A DNA stretch of 64,000 nucleotides from assembly GCF_030690045.1 (NCBI RefSeq), contig NZ_JAUYHK010000011.1, positions 620,001 through 684,000 on the forward strand, given 5' to 3'. This document shows positions 34,466 through 43,044 of the stretch, one piece after another (the stretch's first letter is position 1; every line of letters begins with the position of its first letter). Source of the DNA: Thalassospira sp. (lineage in GTDB: Bacteria; Pseudomonadota; Alphaproteobacteria; Rhodospirillales; Thalassospiraceae). A program made the position numbers and the translations under genes. The notes beneath the pieces are model-generated. The model made no database searches and was not told where the DNA came from. It saw nothing but the letters and a program-made list of their open reading frames with translations.

Positions 34466-34499
34466 AAAAAAATACCCGCAAATCAAAAATTTGGCGGGA
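34466..34499 (-). terminator. Intrinsic terminator between dinB and the tRNA-Glu cluster
   Basis: CCCGC and GCGGG arms with an A/T-rich inner stem; on the minus strand it is followed by TATTTTTTTG, so it closes the tRNA-Glu transcript. It may also serve the convergent dinB gene. Confidence 0.75.
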
Positions 34500-34525
34500 T
34501 TTCGTAATGTGGTACTTTAAAAAAA

Positions 34526-34601
34526 TGGCGTCCCCTAGGGGATTCGAACCCCTGTTGCCGCCGTGAAAGGGCAGTGTCCTAGGCCTCTAGACGAAGGGGA
34601 C
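34526..34601 (-). tRNA. tRNA-Glu (anticodon TTC), copy 1
   Basis: On the minus strand the acceptor GTCCCCT pairs with AGGGGAC; the anticodon arm CTGCC-CTTTCAC-GGCGG gives TTC. CCA is encoded. Identical in sequence to the two further copies downstream on the window. Confidence 0.97.
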
Positions 34602-34640
34602 GCAAATCGCGATGCGATCTTATATGGGCTGCGGTTCTGG

Positions 34641-34716
34641 TGGCGTCCCCTAGGGGATTCGAACCCCTGTTGCCGCCGTGAAAGGGCAGTGTCCTAGGCC
34701 TCTAGACGAAGGGGAC
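34641..34716 (-). tRNA. tRNA-Glu (anticodon TTC), copy 2
   Basis: Same 76-nt gene as the copy at 34526, with CCA encoded. The spacers between copies (39 and 31 bp) are different, so only the tRNA itself is repeated. Confidence 0.97.
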
Positions 34717-34747
34717 ACAGCGCACCAAAATGCAGTCCGGTTAACGG

Positions 34748-34823
34748 TGGCGTCCCCTAGGGGATTCGAACCCCTGTTGCCGCCGTGAAAGGGCAGTGTC
34801 CTAGGCCTCTAGACGAAGGGGAC
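34748..34823 (-). tRNA. tRNA-Glu (anticodon TTC), copy 3
   Basis: Third identical 76-nt tRNA-Glu gene; it is the first to be transcribed on the minus strand and probably carries the promoter of the three-gene unit in the A/T-richer 34824-34958 region. Confidence 0.97.
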
Positions 34824-34958
34824 GCAATCCGTTAACGAGGCCGGGTTTTACCGAGTGGACAGGGCAAGGTCAAGCGGGTTTTTCCCTCTGGCCCTGTTTT
34901 TTTTGAAGTCTTGGCGGTTTTGCGGCAAACGCCCTGATTTTGGGGGGAATTTCAGGTG

Positions 34959-36209
34959 TTATTTCGCCCGCCTGCGCCCACCAAGGAAAAACGCCACCCC
35001 GGCCAGACCCAGCCCGATCCCCAAAAACCCGAACATCACCTGATACCCGGTCACCGCCCCGGCCGGATAATATCCAATGATCACCCCGGCAAGCCCCTGC
35101 AAGACAAACAGCCCGCCGAATGTCGCCAGATTAACCGTGGTTAAGGCCCGCCCGACCAGATGTTCGGGCACCGCCGACCGGGTTGCCGCATAATTCAGCG
35201 TCGCACAGCTTCCCAGAAGCCCTTGCGCAATCATCAGCCCGGCAGCAACACCCACCGCCGTTACCCCCCATACCGCCTGTAGCAACAGCAAACAGGCCGC
35301 CGTGAACACGGAAAACAGGATCAGGGGCCGCGCCCGCCCGCCAAGGGCACGGGACGCCATACCATAGGCCGGTGGACCGATGATCATGCCAATCGTCATG
35401 CCCAGCAAGATATTGCCCGCCCCGATGGATGACAGCCCAAACGCATCCTGCAAATAGGGCCCGCCCCAAAGACCGCGCACCGTCAAAATGGTGGGATAGG
35501 AGAAAAATGCCACCGCGACCAGCAACCAGACCTGTCGGTTTTTCCAGACCGAGACCATGCCCTGCAACGCCTCGATCACGGTTTCGCCGCGCCGCTGGTT
35601 ATAGGCATGGCCAACCGGCGCATCGCGCACCATGACAAGGCTGAGCACCGCGCCCACAAGGCTTAGCCCCGCCAGCCAGAAATACACCCCGCGCCAGCCC
35701 TGCAATTCGATCAGGGCGGCCAACGGCGTTGCCGACGCCAGCACGCCCAGCAAACTGCACGCCACAATAATCCCCGAGGTCGCGGCGAATTTTTCCGGTG
35801 CCACCCAGCGCGAGGCCACCACCAATGTCGCCATAAACGCCGCCGAACAGCCAACGCCAATGATCCCCTGCCCGATCATCAGGCCGGTCACACTATGCGC
35901 GCTGGCAAAAATCACCACGCCAATCACCGTGATCATCATCATCACGCCATTGGTCTTGCGTGCGCCATAACGGTCCAGCATCACCCCGACCGGAATTTGC
36001 ATCAGGGCAAAGGCAAAATGGAAACTGCCCGATATCAGGCCAAGCTGTTCGGGCGTTGCACCCAGTTCAAGCCGCAGCGGTTCGGCCAGTATCGCCTGAG
36101 CGGATCGATAAAACTGGCTGAGCGAAAAAGACAACAAAAGCGGGACCAGTACCAAAAGAAAGGTGCCGATCTTTTTGTGTCCGGATGAGGATAGCGGGTT
36201 GTTATTCAT
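34959..36209 (-). CDS. MFS transporter
   Basis: Twelve-helix major-facilitator carrier, 416 residues, inner membrane. The loop 2-3 motif reads GVMLDRYGARKTNG; long hydrophobic runs alternate with short polar loops throughout. It resembles nitrate/nitrite-porter and CynX-like MFS proteins in the LGLISGSFHFAFALMQIPVG segment, but the substrate cannot be assigned. Ends with a basic tail (GGRRRAK). The start codon at 36209 has only a weak ribosome site (AAGG just upstream). Single gene. Confidence 0.87.
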   Translation of the reverse strand: MNNNPLSSSGHKKIGTFLLVLVPLLLSFSLSQFYRSAQAILAEPLRLELGATPEQLGLISGSFHFAFALMQIPVGVMLDRYGARKTNGVMMMITVIGVVIFASAHSVTGLMIGQGIIGVGCSAAFMATLVVASRWVAPEKFAATSGIIVACSLLGVLASATPLAALIELQGWRGVYFWLAGLSLVGAVLSLVMVRDAPVGHAYNQRRGETVIEALQGMVSVWKNRQVWLLVAVAFFSYPTILTVRGLWGGPYLQDAFGLSSIGAGNILLGMTIGMIIGPPAYGMASRALGGRARPLILFSVFTAACLLLLQAVWGVTAVGVAAGLMIAQGLLGSCATLNYAATRSAVPEHLVGRALTTVNLATFGGLFVLQGLAGVIIGYYPAGAVTGYQVMFGFLGIGLGLAGVAFFLGGRRRAK

Positions 36210-36314
36210 GCCTTATGGCATATGACGATCTGCGCATGGCGGCAAGTCTTCCGGTGATGCAAAAGGGCATACCACCCTTGCCGGTTTTGCCTTTGTCCCA
36301 CAATAACGGGAATT

Positions 36315-37121
36315 TCAGTCGGTTATTTCCAGATGCGACATAACCGGCGTCAGGCCATAGCGCCGTTGAATGGCGCCAAACATGCCACTGGCATGCAATT
36401 GTTCAAGAGCATGTTGCCACGGCAGGATAGCTTCATCCGGGGTTTGGGGAGAAAAGGCCAGATAAAGCTCGTATTTGCCAAGATTGACCGTGGGCCGGAC
36501 CTGCTTTGCATCCACGCCCAGTTCATCAAGCTGATATTTGAAAACGGCATCGGCGGCTTCCCACGCATCAATACGCCCGGCCAGCAGCAAACGCAGGGCA
36601 TTGTCCGGATTATGCAAGGCCGATAGATTGTCAAATCCCATCTGTGTCAGGGATCGTTCCGCCGCCCCGCCAGCCTGTACGCCAAGGGCATTGACCTTGC
36701 GGGCATCTTCAATGGTCACAAGATGAAACGGGCTGTCATAGGACTGATAAAGCCAAGTCTGAACCGTGGCAATCGGCCCGACCCACTTAAATTCTTCCTC
36801 GCGTTCCGGAATCCGTACCGTTGAAAAGGCCGCAGTATATGGGTTTTCCCGGACCGCCATCATCACCCGCTTCCACGGCAGGATTTCAACGGCACCATCA
36901 TGGTCCAGCAGCCGGGCCATTTCATGAATAATGTCGGCCCCGACCCCTTTTAACCGTTCCCCCGCCCAGAAATTAAAGGGCGGGAAATCTTCGGTATACA
37001 GCCGGACAGTCCGTGCCCCGGCAAGATCGCCGACACCATCATCGCTGGCGGCCTGCACCATGTCGGCCTCACAGATCAACAGGCCCATGGCCGTCAAAAG
37101 GCAGACAACAATCCGGTGCAT
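36315..37121 (-). CDS. Periplasmic solute-binding protein (family 3 type)
   Basis: Exported extracellular solute-binding protein, family 3 (amino-acid-like) fold. The ATG at 37121 (MHRIVVCLLTAMGLLICEADMV) gives a signal peptide and has AGGCAGGGA upstream; the frame stays open for 44 more codons without good support. The mature part has VRLYTEDFPPFNFWAGERLKGVGADIIHEMARLL and LGVQAGGAAERSL, typical of the fold. No permease or ATPase is adjacent, so it may be an orphan receptor or sensor accessory. 268 residues. Confidence 0.82.
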   Translation of the reverse strand: MHRIVVCLLTAMGLLICEADMVQAASDDGVGDLAGARTVRLYTEDFPPFNFWAGERLKGVGADIIHEMARLLDHDGAVEILPWKRVMMAVRENPYTAAFSTVRIPEREEEFKWVGPIATVQTWLYQSYDSPFHLVTIEDARKVNALGVQAGGAAERSLTQMGFDNLSALHNPDNALRLLLAGRIDAWEAADAVFKYQLDELGVDAKQVRPTVNLGKYELYLAFSPQTPDEAILPWQHALEQLHASGMFGAIQRRYGLTPVMSHLEITD

Positions 37122-37799
37122 TCCCTGCCTTGATATCTGTATGCCCGCCATCCTCAATCCTACCCGCCATGCTTTCGGAAATAGGCCTTGCAAAAACCGT
37201 TCTTTTTCAACGTATACAATATTCGATATCGTATTTCGGCAAATGATCCCCATATCCAGACACAGGGATCAAACCGGTTGTCGTAAAAGCACTTGAAAAA
37301 TAATATGTTATGCGGGGGGTGAACTGTTTTGCAGCATCACAGCAGCGCGATGCAACTGCTGATATGTTCATTGCCAGCAAGGCTCAACGCAATTAGACTC
37401 ACGAAACATATTTTCGTGATCCGGGCGAAAGTCACTGACAAAGAACTTTATGTTGCGTCAGACATTTCTGACGCACAATAGTTTTTCTAGCGTGCGTAGA
37501 AGCACGGATGGGAGGCCACGGCAAACATCCGAACCGTAACCCTGCCTGTCTGATCGCAGGCATTCCGTCAACTCCACACAATCCCCGACCAGTTACCCCA
37601 AGTGCTTACAAGTCATATTATATTTTTCAGGCAACGCCGGTTCGCCCGGCTTACATCAACAAAAAGAACCATTAACGGTTGCGCATGAATAACAGTTACA
37701 TCGAAAAAATTCGGCATTCAACTATAAATTTTCGGTATTCGCACCTTTCGCCGTATGAGTGCGTCACTGCTGTTTTGACATTACACTGCTGCCCGGCGC
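37122..37799. other. 678-bp noncoding stretch with several hairpins
   Basis: No convincing gene on either strand. Perfect or near-perfect hairpins: CAGCAG/CTGCTG at 37340-37361; CACGAAA/TTTCGTG at 37400-37418; TGCGTCAG/CTGACGCA at 37454-37475 followed by CAATAGTTTTT, like an intrinsic terminator; CGTGC/GCACG at 37491-37506; GGATG/CATCC at 37506-37530; TGCCTG/CAGGCA at 37543-37562. The part from about 37340 to 37487 could be a small RNA ending at the terminator-like hairpin. The last 230 bp are A/T-rich promoter-like DNA before the CI-like gene. Confidence 0.5.
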
Positions 37800-38324
37800 A
37801 TGACCGCACATAACAAAACAGCAAAAAGCGCAGAAAACCTGCCTGTTCTGGATCACGAGATGGGGAATCGCATCCGCCATGTCGTTGATCTTTTTGCACG
37901 AAAAAAAGATGCCGCCCAAACCGCAGGCGTGATTCCGGAACAGCTCAATCGCTGGTGTCAGGCCCAGTCAGAACCACGATTTGTCGGAATCTCGCGCATG
38001 GCGGTACAGCATGATGTCCGGCTTGACTGGATCGCAACCGGTGATGGTCCGATCCATACCACCGATTCTGCACTTTATGCCCCCCATACCGGCGGGCAAC
38101 CCGCCGCCCATATGGAACGCGATGTCCTGATGGCGATCATCAGTGGCTTTTTGGCGGCCGAAGGCATCCAAAATGCCCCGGCGGTGGTATCGGATATTGT
38201 CGCCGCCCATGATGAAATTCTCAGCACCTTGCCAGACCGACAACCCACAGGCGATTATGGTACGCTGATTTCCCATCTGATTGTTGCAATCATCGACCGG
38301 TATCGCGCCCGGACAGGGATCTGA
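37800..38324 (+). CDS. Helix-turn-helix regulator, phage CI-repressor-like
   Basis: Small DNA-binding protein with a CI-repressor-type N-terminal domain: GNRIRHVVDLFARKKDAAQTAGVIPEQLNRWCQ followed by the family-typical VRLDWIATGDGP. The C-terminus (about 90 residues) is an uncharacterised helical part, not a peptidase S24 domain, so this is not a self-cleaving repressor. 174 residues. It lies after the long hairpin-rich region and next to recJ on the other strand. No phage genes are around; it is probably a domesticated regulator. Confidence 0.72.
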   Translation: MTAHNKTAKSAENLPVLDHEMGNRIRHVVDLFARKKDAAQTAGVIPEQLNRWCQAQSEPRFVGISRMAVQHDVRLDWIATGDGPIHTTDSALYAPHTGGQPAAHMERDVLMAIISGFLAAEGIQNAPAVVSDIVAAHDEILSTLPDRQPTGDYGTLISHLIVAIIDRYRARTGI

Positions 38325-38336
38325 AACCAATCGGGG

Positions 38337-40130
38337 TCATCCTGCCGGGGCGGCGATATCGTCAATCAGCAATTGCACCCCGTCGCGCCCCTGCCAGCTG
38401 TCACGGCGCAAATGCCCCAGAATATGCAGCGGTCGCCCGCCATGTTTCAGCAAGGCCTGCCCCATATCATTATCAAGACAGCGAAAGGCAATCGCCTTGA
38501 GCCGGCCCTGCCCGTTGCGCCCTGACAGGATGCATCGCACATGATCGGCCCCGACGACATCGGCCTTGATCACCCGGCAATCGGTAAAAACAAAACGCGG
38601 TTCGCCATTACCCGCCCCAAACGGCCCCAGTTTCTCAAGGGCCGCCACCAGATCCAGCGTCGCCCCCATCGCATGCAGCGCACCATCGACACTGAATGTT
38701 GGACGAATATCATGTTCGGCCATCAGACGGGCAAAGCGTTCTTCAAGGAATTCTTCAAAGGCCGGGACTTTTTCCGGTTCAATCGAAAAACCGGCCGCCA
38801 TGCCATGCCCGCCGCCATTGATCAAAAGCCCGGATTGCCGGGCCGCAATGATCGCCGCCCCCAGATCAATGCCGCGCACCGACCGCGCCGATCCCTTGAA
38901 CACGCCATCAACCTGCCCCATCACCAGGGCGGGAACGTGATAACGATCCTTCAGCCTGCTGGCAACAATGCCGATCACGCCGGGATGCCATCCTTCCGCC
39001 CCGACCAGCACCAGCGCGCCGACCCGCTGTTTTTCCTCGACCTGACGGATCGCCTGATCCAGCACGAAATCCTCAATGCTTTTGCGTTCGCGGTTATACT
39101 CATCCAGCCGCTTTGCAATTTCCTGTGCCTGCGCCGGATCGTCGTCCGATAACAGGATGGTACCCGATGATGCCTCGCCCACCCGGCCCCCGGCATTGAC
39201 CCGTGGCCCCAGGATAAAGCCCAGATGATAGGCCCCCGGCGTTTCATTGACCCCGGCAATATCGGCAAGGGCGGCCATGCCGACATTATGACGATGGCGC
39301 AAAATTTTCAGGCCCTGGGTGACAAAGGCGCGGTTCAGGCCGCGCAACGGCACCACATCACACACCGTCCCCAACGCCACCAGATCCAGCCAGTTTCGCA
39401 AATCGGGTGCGACATGGCCGCTTTTCTCAAACCAGCCCGCCGCCTTTAATTCGCGCAAAACCGCCACCGACAGCAAAAACGCCACCCCGACGGCGCATAA
39501 ATGCCCAAGGCCGCTGTCATCATCCAGCCGGTTGGGATTGACCACCGCAATCGCCGGGGGCAATTCCGGCTCGGCCGCATGATGATCGACGACAATGATT
39601 TCCAGCCCGGCATCATGGGCATCCTGCAACGGGGCATAGGCCGTCACCCCGCAATCAACCGTCAGAACCAGCGTCGCCCCGCGCCGCTGCAAATCCAGCA
39701 GGGCAGCACTGTTGGGGCCGTATCCTTCTTTCAGGCGGTCGGGAATATGGACAACAACATCACTGCCCACCGCCCGGAAAAACCGTTTCAGCAAGGCCGT
39801 GCTGGTGGCGCCATCGACATCGTAATCGCCAAAAACCGCAATTTTTTCCCCGGCCTGTACGGCACCCGCAATCCGTTTCGCCGCTTTTTCCATATCGCGC
39901 AACACAAAGGGATCTGGCATCAGATCGCGCAGGGTCGGGTTCAGAAAACTTTCGGCATCGTCAAGGCCAATGCCACGCGCCGCCATCACCCGCCCGACAA
40001 TTTCCGGCACGCCAAACCGTTGTGCCAATGTCGCGCCCAGCCGGTCGTCAATATCGCGTTCCCGCCACCATTTGCCGGTTACGGATCGCTCGATCCCCAT
40101 GAAAGTTCTGTCGTCGGATTTTTGCATCAT
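38337..40130 (-). CDS. recJ: Single-stranded-DNA-specific exonuclease RecJ
   Basis: 5'-3' ssDNA exonuclease of recombination and mismatch repair; cytosolic DHH phosphoesterase. Motifs FGDYDVDGATSTALL, LTVDCGVT and VVDHHAAEP (DHH) are visible in the N-terminal half, with the DHHA1 region GGGHGMAAGFSIE later. About 597 residues from the ATG at 40130; a downstream ATG at 40127 is equally likely, and TTG at 40148 unlikely. Gene order hom-glpX-recJ, with an Hsp70-like gene and a small membrane gene inserted here, resembles other alphaproteobacteria. Confidence 0.95.
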   Translation of the reverse strand: MMQKSDDRTFMGIERSVTGKWWRERDIDDRLGATLAQRFGVPEIVGRVMAARGIGLDDAESFLNPTLRDLMPDPFVLRDMEKAAKRIAGAVQAGEKIAVFGDYDVDGATSTALLKRFFRAVGSDVVVHIPDRLKEGYGPNSAALLDLQRRGATLVLTVDCGVTAYAPLQDAHDAGLEIIVVDHHAAEPELPPAIAVVNPNRLDDDSGLGHLCAVGVAFLLSVAVLRELKAAGWFEKSGHVAPDLRNWLDLVALGTVCDVVPLRGLNRAFVTQGLKILRHRHNVGMAALADIAGVNETPGAYHLGFILGPRVNAGGRVGEASSGTILLSDDDPAQAQEIAKRLDEYNRERKSIEDFVLDQAIRQVEEKQRVGALVLVGAEGWHPGVIGIVASRLKDRYHVPALVMGQVDGVFKGSARSVRGIDLGAAIIAARQSGLLINGGGHGMAAGFSIEPEKVPAFEEFLEERFARLMAEHDIRPTFSVDGALHAMGATLDLVAALEKLGPFGAGNGEPRFVFTDCRVIKADVVGADHVRCILSGRNGQGRLKAIAFRCLDNDMGQALLKHGGRPLHILGHLRRDSWQGRDGVQLLIDDIAAPAG

Positions 40131-40252
40131 GCCTTCTGGATATCGCAAAGCAGCCCCGGCTCAAACCCCAAAATCAGCATGGCTTGTCCGCCCGGCCATT
40201 TCGTGCAAAATACATCCGGTGATTGCAGAAAAATAACATCAGGAACCCCGAC

Positions 40253-40573
40253 ATGACCGGCAAACCGGCCCGTATCAGCTATAGCATCCTGTGCGTTCTC
40301 GCCGCCCTGATGTCGTTCCCGTTTGTGATGTTTTCCCCGATGATGTTTGCCGCCCCCGGATCGGGTGACAATCCCTATACCCATTTGCTGTTTTATTCGG
40401 TGCTGCTGTTTCCGGTCCTGGCCATTGCCGGGGCGATCCTGCCGTGGATTTTCAAACGTTGGCAAAAGGCCATCTGGTTTTACACCCTGCCGGTATTTGG
40501 CTTTGCCCTGTTCATACTGATGATGGTGCTGATGGAAACGCAATGCGGCGGTGATTTTTCCTGCGATATGTAA
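40253..40573 (+). CDS. Small membrane protein, unknown
   Basis: A 106-residue protein with three likely membrane helices (SILCVLAALMSFPFVMF, FYSVLLFPVLAIAGAILPW, FYTLPVFGFALFILMMVL) and a C-terminal cysteine pair CGGDFSC facing one side. The ATG at 40253 has AGGAA at good spacing; an earlier start at 40223 lacks one. Divergent from recJ. Not recognised; no function proposed. Confidence 0.65.
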   Translation: MTGKPARISYSILCVLAALMSFPFVMFSPMMFAAPGSGDNPYTHLLFYSVLLFPVLAIAGAILPWIFKRWQKAIWFYTLPVFGFALFILMMVLMETQCGGDFSCDM

Positions 40574-40602
40574 AAGGTTCGCCCGTCATGACAGTACAGA
40601 CC

Positions 40603-41895
40603 TCACACAATCCCCTCATCCGCAGCGATCATCGCCAGACCATGTGCGACGGACAAAAACGGCTGGCCGATTTCAAGGCGGTCCTTGCCAAAGGTATCCT
40701 CGAACAGCTTGCGCACCGCAGGCACATAGGATGTGCCGCCGGTCATAAACACCTTTGAAATGTCGCCGGGCCTGACCCGTGCCTGTGTCAGGCAATTGTG
40801 TGCGGCTTTTTCGATCTCGGTAATGTCGGGACTGATCCAGCTTTCAAAATCCTGACGGGTCAGTTTTTCTTCGATCTCGACCCCGCCATGTTTGAAGGCC
40901 AGAATCGTGCTGTCATGTTCCGACAGTTCCGCCTTGGCCTTTGCCACCGCCTGATACAGAAAGAACCCCATTTCTTCTTCGATGATCGTCAGTAAATCTT
41001 CGATATCATCGGCCTTGTCGGCCGTTCGGATAATCGCCCGGATGTCATTAAGGGTGCGCGGATCGCGCATCATCGACAGATTATGCCAGCGAGAAAAGGC
41101 GGTGAAATATTGCCGGGGGACCGGCAAGGTGCTGCCCATCCATTTATAGGTGCTGCCAAAACCCAGACGTTGCCACACCGCATTTTGAATGATGCGGTAA
41201 TCAAAACTGTCGCCCGCAATGCCAAGGCCGGTATGGGCCAGTGCCGTCACCCCGGCAGTGCCCATATCGGGCGTAAAGCGGATAACGGAAAAGTCGCTGG
41301 TGCCGCCGCCAAAATCGGCGACCAGAAAGGTTTCGGGTTTTTGCAAGGTCCGGCCATAATAATAGGACGCGGCCAGTGGCTCATACACCATGCGAACCAC
41401 ATCAAAATCCGCCAGTTCATAGGCATTGCGCAGGCGATTTTCGGCAAAATCATTGTCCGGGGCCGCCCCGGCAAAGGAAACCGGTCGACCGGAAATCACC
41501 CGATGCCCCAACCGGCCCAAACTGTTTTCGGCATGGTGGTGGATCTGACGCAAAAACAGTGCAATCAGTTCTTCGAGCGCAAAGGCCCGGCCAAAAATTT
41601 CAGTCCCCTTGAAATCCTGTGCCGCCAGATAGGATTTGATCGACTGGATCAGGCGGCAATCCTGGCTTTCACGCTGATATTCGGCAATGGCGAACGGCCC
41701 CGAACAGCTTCTGAGGTCCGAGCGCGCCCCGCGTTCGGTCAGATGTTGTTCTTCCCACAAATACAGGATGGTGCGGTAGGTGTCGAAATGACTATCGCCG
41801 ACATTATAAACAGCAGACCGCACATTCCCGTCCGTATCGGCAACCGCCAGGACCGAATTGGTGGTGCCAAAATCAAGGGCAATAATTTCGGACAT
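40603..41895 (-). CDS. Hsp70-family protein, YegD-like
   Basis: Actin-like ATPase of the Hsp70 family, YegD type: it has the phosphate-1 loop LDFGTTNSVLAV, the phosphate-2 loop VADFGGGTSDFSVI and the adenosine motif VFMTGGTSYVPAVRKLF, but stops after the ATPase domain at 430 residues and has no DnaK substrate-binding domain. E. coli YegD has the same build. The ATG at 41895 has GGGGTG upstream. A terminator separates it from glpX, so it is transcribed independently. Client is unknown. Confidence 0.88.
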   Translation of the reverse strand: MSEIIALDFGTTNSVLAVADTDGNVRSAVYNVGDSHFDTYRTILYLWEEQHLTERGARSDLRSCSGPFAIAEYQRESQDCRLIQSIKSYLAAQDFKGTEIFGRAFALEELIALFLRQIHHHAENSLGRLGHRVISGRPVSFAGAAPDNDFAENRLRNAYELADFDVVRMVYEPLAASYYYGRTLQKPETFLVADFGGGTSDFSVIRFTPDMGTAGVTALAHTGLGIAGDSFDYRIIQNAVWQRLGFGSTYKWMGSTLPVPRQYFTAFSRWHNLSMMRDPRTLNDIRAIIRTADKADDIEDLLTIIEEEMGFFLYQAVAKAKAELSEHDSTILAFKHGGVEIEEKLTRQDFESWISPDITEIEKAAHNCLTQARVRPGDISKVFMTGGTSYVPAVRKLFEDTFGKDRLEIGQPFLSVAHGLAMIAADEGIV

Positions 41896-41921
41896 TGAGG
41901 CACCCCGCCATAAAAAGAGAT

Positions 41922-41957
41922 CAAAAAACACAACGGGGACGCCAAAGCGCCCCCGTT
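41922..41957 (-). terminator. Intrinsic terminator after glpX
   Basis: AACGGGG / CCCCGTT stem (with a mismatch, then CGC/GCG) followed on the minus strand by TGTTTTTTG; 21 bp after the glpX stop. It ends the aminotransferase-hom-glpX unit. Confidence 0.8.
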
Positions 41958-41978
41958 ATCACATCGGGTCTGTGGTTT

Positions 41979-42938
41979 TTACTTGTACCAGATCTTGCGG
42001 CTGAAATCATGCACGGCACGGACATAGCGCACGGTGCCGCTTTGGCTGCGCATCACGATGCTGTCGGTTTCGGCCCCATTGGCAAAACGGCGCACACCGC
42101 GCAACATCGCGCCATCGGTGACACCGGTGGCGGCAAACATCACATTGCCGCGTGCCAGATCGGTCAGCTTGTAAATGCGGGTCAAATCTTCGATGCCCCA
42201 TTTTTTCGCACGGGCAATTTCATCGTCATTGCGAAACACCAGACGGCCCTGAAACTGACCGCCGATGCAGCGCAGGGCGGCGGCGGCAAGCACACCTTCG
42301 GGCGCGCCACCGGTTCCCATATAAATATCGACGCCGCTGATTTTTTCAGATGTTGCAATCACACCGGCCACATCGCCATCATCAATCATCATGATGCGCG
42401 CCCCGGCTTCGCGGGTTTTGGCAATCAGTTCTTCGTGGCGCGGACGATTAAGAATACAGGCCACCAGATCGGAAACGGCACAGCCGCGTGCCGATGCCAG
42501 ATTGCGCAGATTCTCACCCGGGCTGGCGTCCAGATTAACGACGTCTTCGGGCAGGCCGCCACCGACCGCTATTTTTTCCATATAGGTATCGGGCGCATTC
42601 AAAAACCCACCCTTTTCGGCCATCGCAACCACGGCCAGCGAATTTGGGCCACCGGTCGCACAGATGGTCGTGCCTTCCAGCGGATCAAGGGCGATGTCGA
42701 TTTCCGGGCCATTGCCGGTGCCGACTTCTTCACCAATGTAAAGCATCGGCGCTTCGTCGCGTTCGCCTTCGCCAATGACGACAGTGCCGCGGATATCCAT
42801 GCTGTTCAGCGCATTGCGCATGGCGTCAACGGCGGCCTGATCGGCGGCCTTCTCATCGCCACGGCCCATCTGCACCGAACAGGCAAGCGCAGCAGCTTCG
42901 GTGACACGGACAGTTTCAAGCGCGAGGTTACGATCCAT
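41979..42938 (-). CDS. glpX: Class II fructose-1,6-bisphosphatase
   Basis: Gluconeogenic phosphatase of the GlpX type, cytosolic, Mn/Mg-dependent. Metal-binding motifs GEGERDEAPML, DIALDPLEGTT and MIDDGDVAGVI are intact, and the N-terminal AALACSVQMGRGDEKAADQAAVDAMR is diagnostic. 319 residues. AAGGACC precedes the ATG. It follows hom by 106 bp on the same strand with two strong hairpins in between, an arrangement common in alphaproteobacteria. Confidence 0.96.
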   Translation of the reverse strand: MDRNLALETVRVTEAAALACSVQMGRGDEKAADQAAVDAMRNALNSMDIRGTVVIGEGERDEAPMLYIGEEVGTGNGPEIDIALDPLEGTTICATGGPNSLAVVAMAEKGGFLNAPDTYMEKIAVGGGLPEDVVNLDASPGENLRNLASARGCAVSDLVACILNRPRHEELIAKTREAGARIMMIDDGDVAGVIATSEKISGVDIYMGTGGAPEGVLAAAALRCIGGQFQGRLVFRNDDEIARAKKWGIEDLTRIYKLTDLARGNVMFAATGVTDGAMLRGVRRFANGAETDSIVMRSQSGTVRYVRAVHDFSRKIWYK

Positions 42939-42972
42939 CTGTAAGGTCCTTGTTTTCTGTTTTCCCGGCGGG

Positions 42973-43023
42973 GTTCCGGTTGCCCGGAACTTTGCGCCCC
43001 GCAGGTTTAACCTTGCGGGGCGC
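42973..43023. other. Two tandem hairpins in the hom-glpX spacer
   Basis: Perfect stems GTTCCGG/CCGGAAC (42973-42990) and GCGCCCCGCA/TGCGGGGCGC (42994-43023) lie back to back. On the minus strand, where hom and glpX are read, neither is followed by a T run, so they look like RNA-processing or stability elements rather than terminators. On the plus strand, T's follow after eight bases. Confidence 0.55.
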
Positions 43024-43044
43024 TTATGTCTTTTTTTTGTTTTG

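Noticed and set aside
34526-34823. Three 76-bp repeats as a possible CRISPR-like or insertion element
   Set aside because: Each repeat folds as a complete tRNA-Glu with CCA, and the spacers are too dissimilar in length and number for an array.
37800-38324. CI-like regulator as a prophage marker
   Set aside because: No integrase, structural or lysis genes lie within many kilobases, and the protein lacks the S24 peptidase domain.
41083-42944. Two long plus-strand frames opposite the Hsp70-like gene and glpX
   Set aside because: Both sense genes have complete family motifs; the antisense frames have no ribosome sites or recognisable domains.
42994-43023. Hom terminator
   Set aside because: The stem is strong, but on the strand that is transcribed it is not followed by T's, so I list it as an intercistronic hairpin only.
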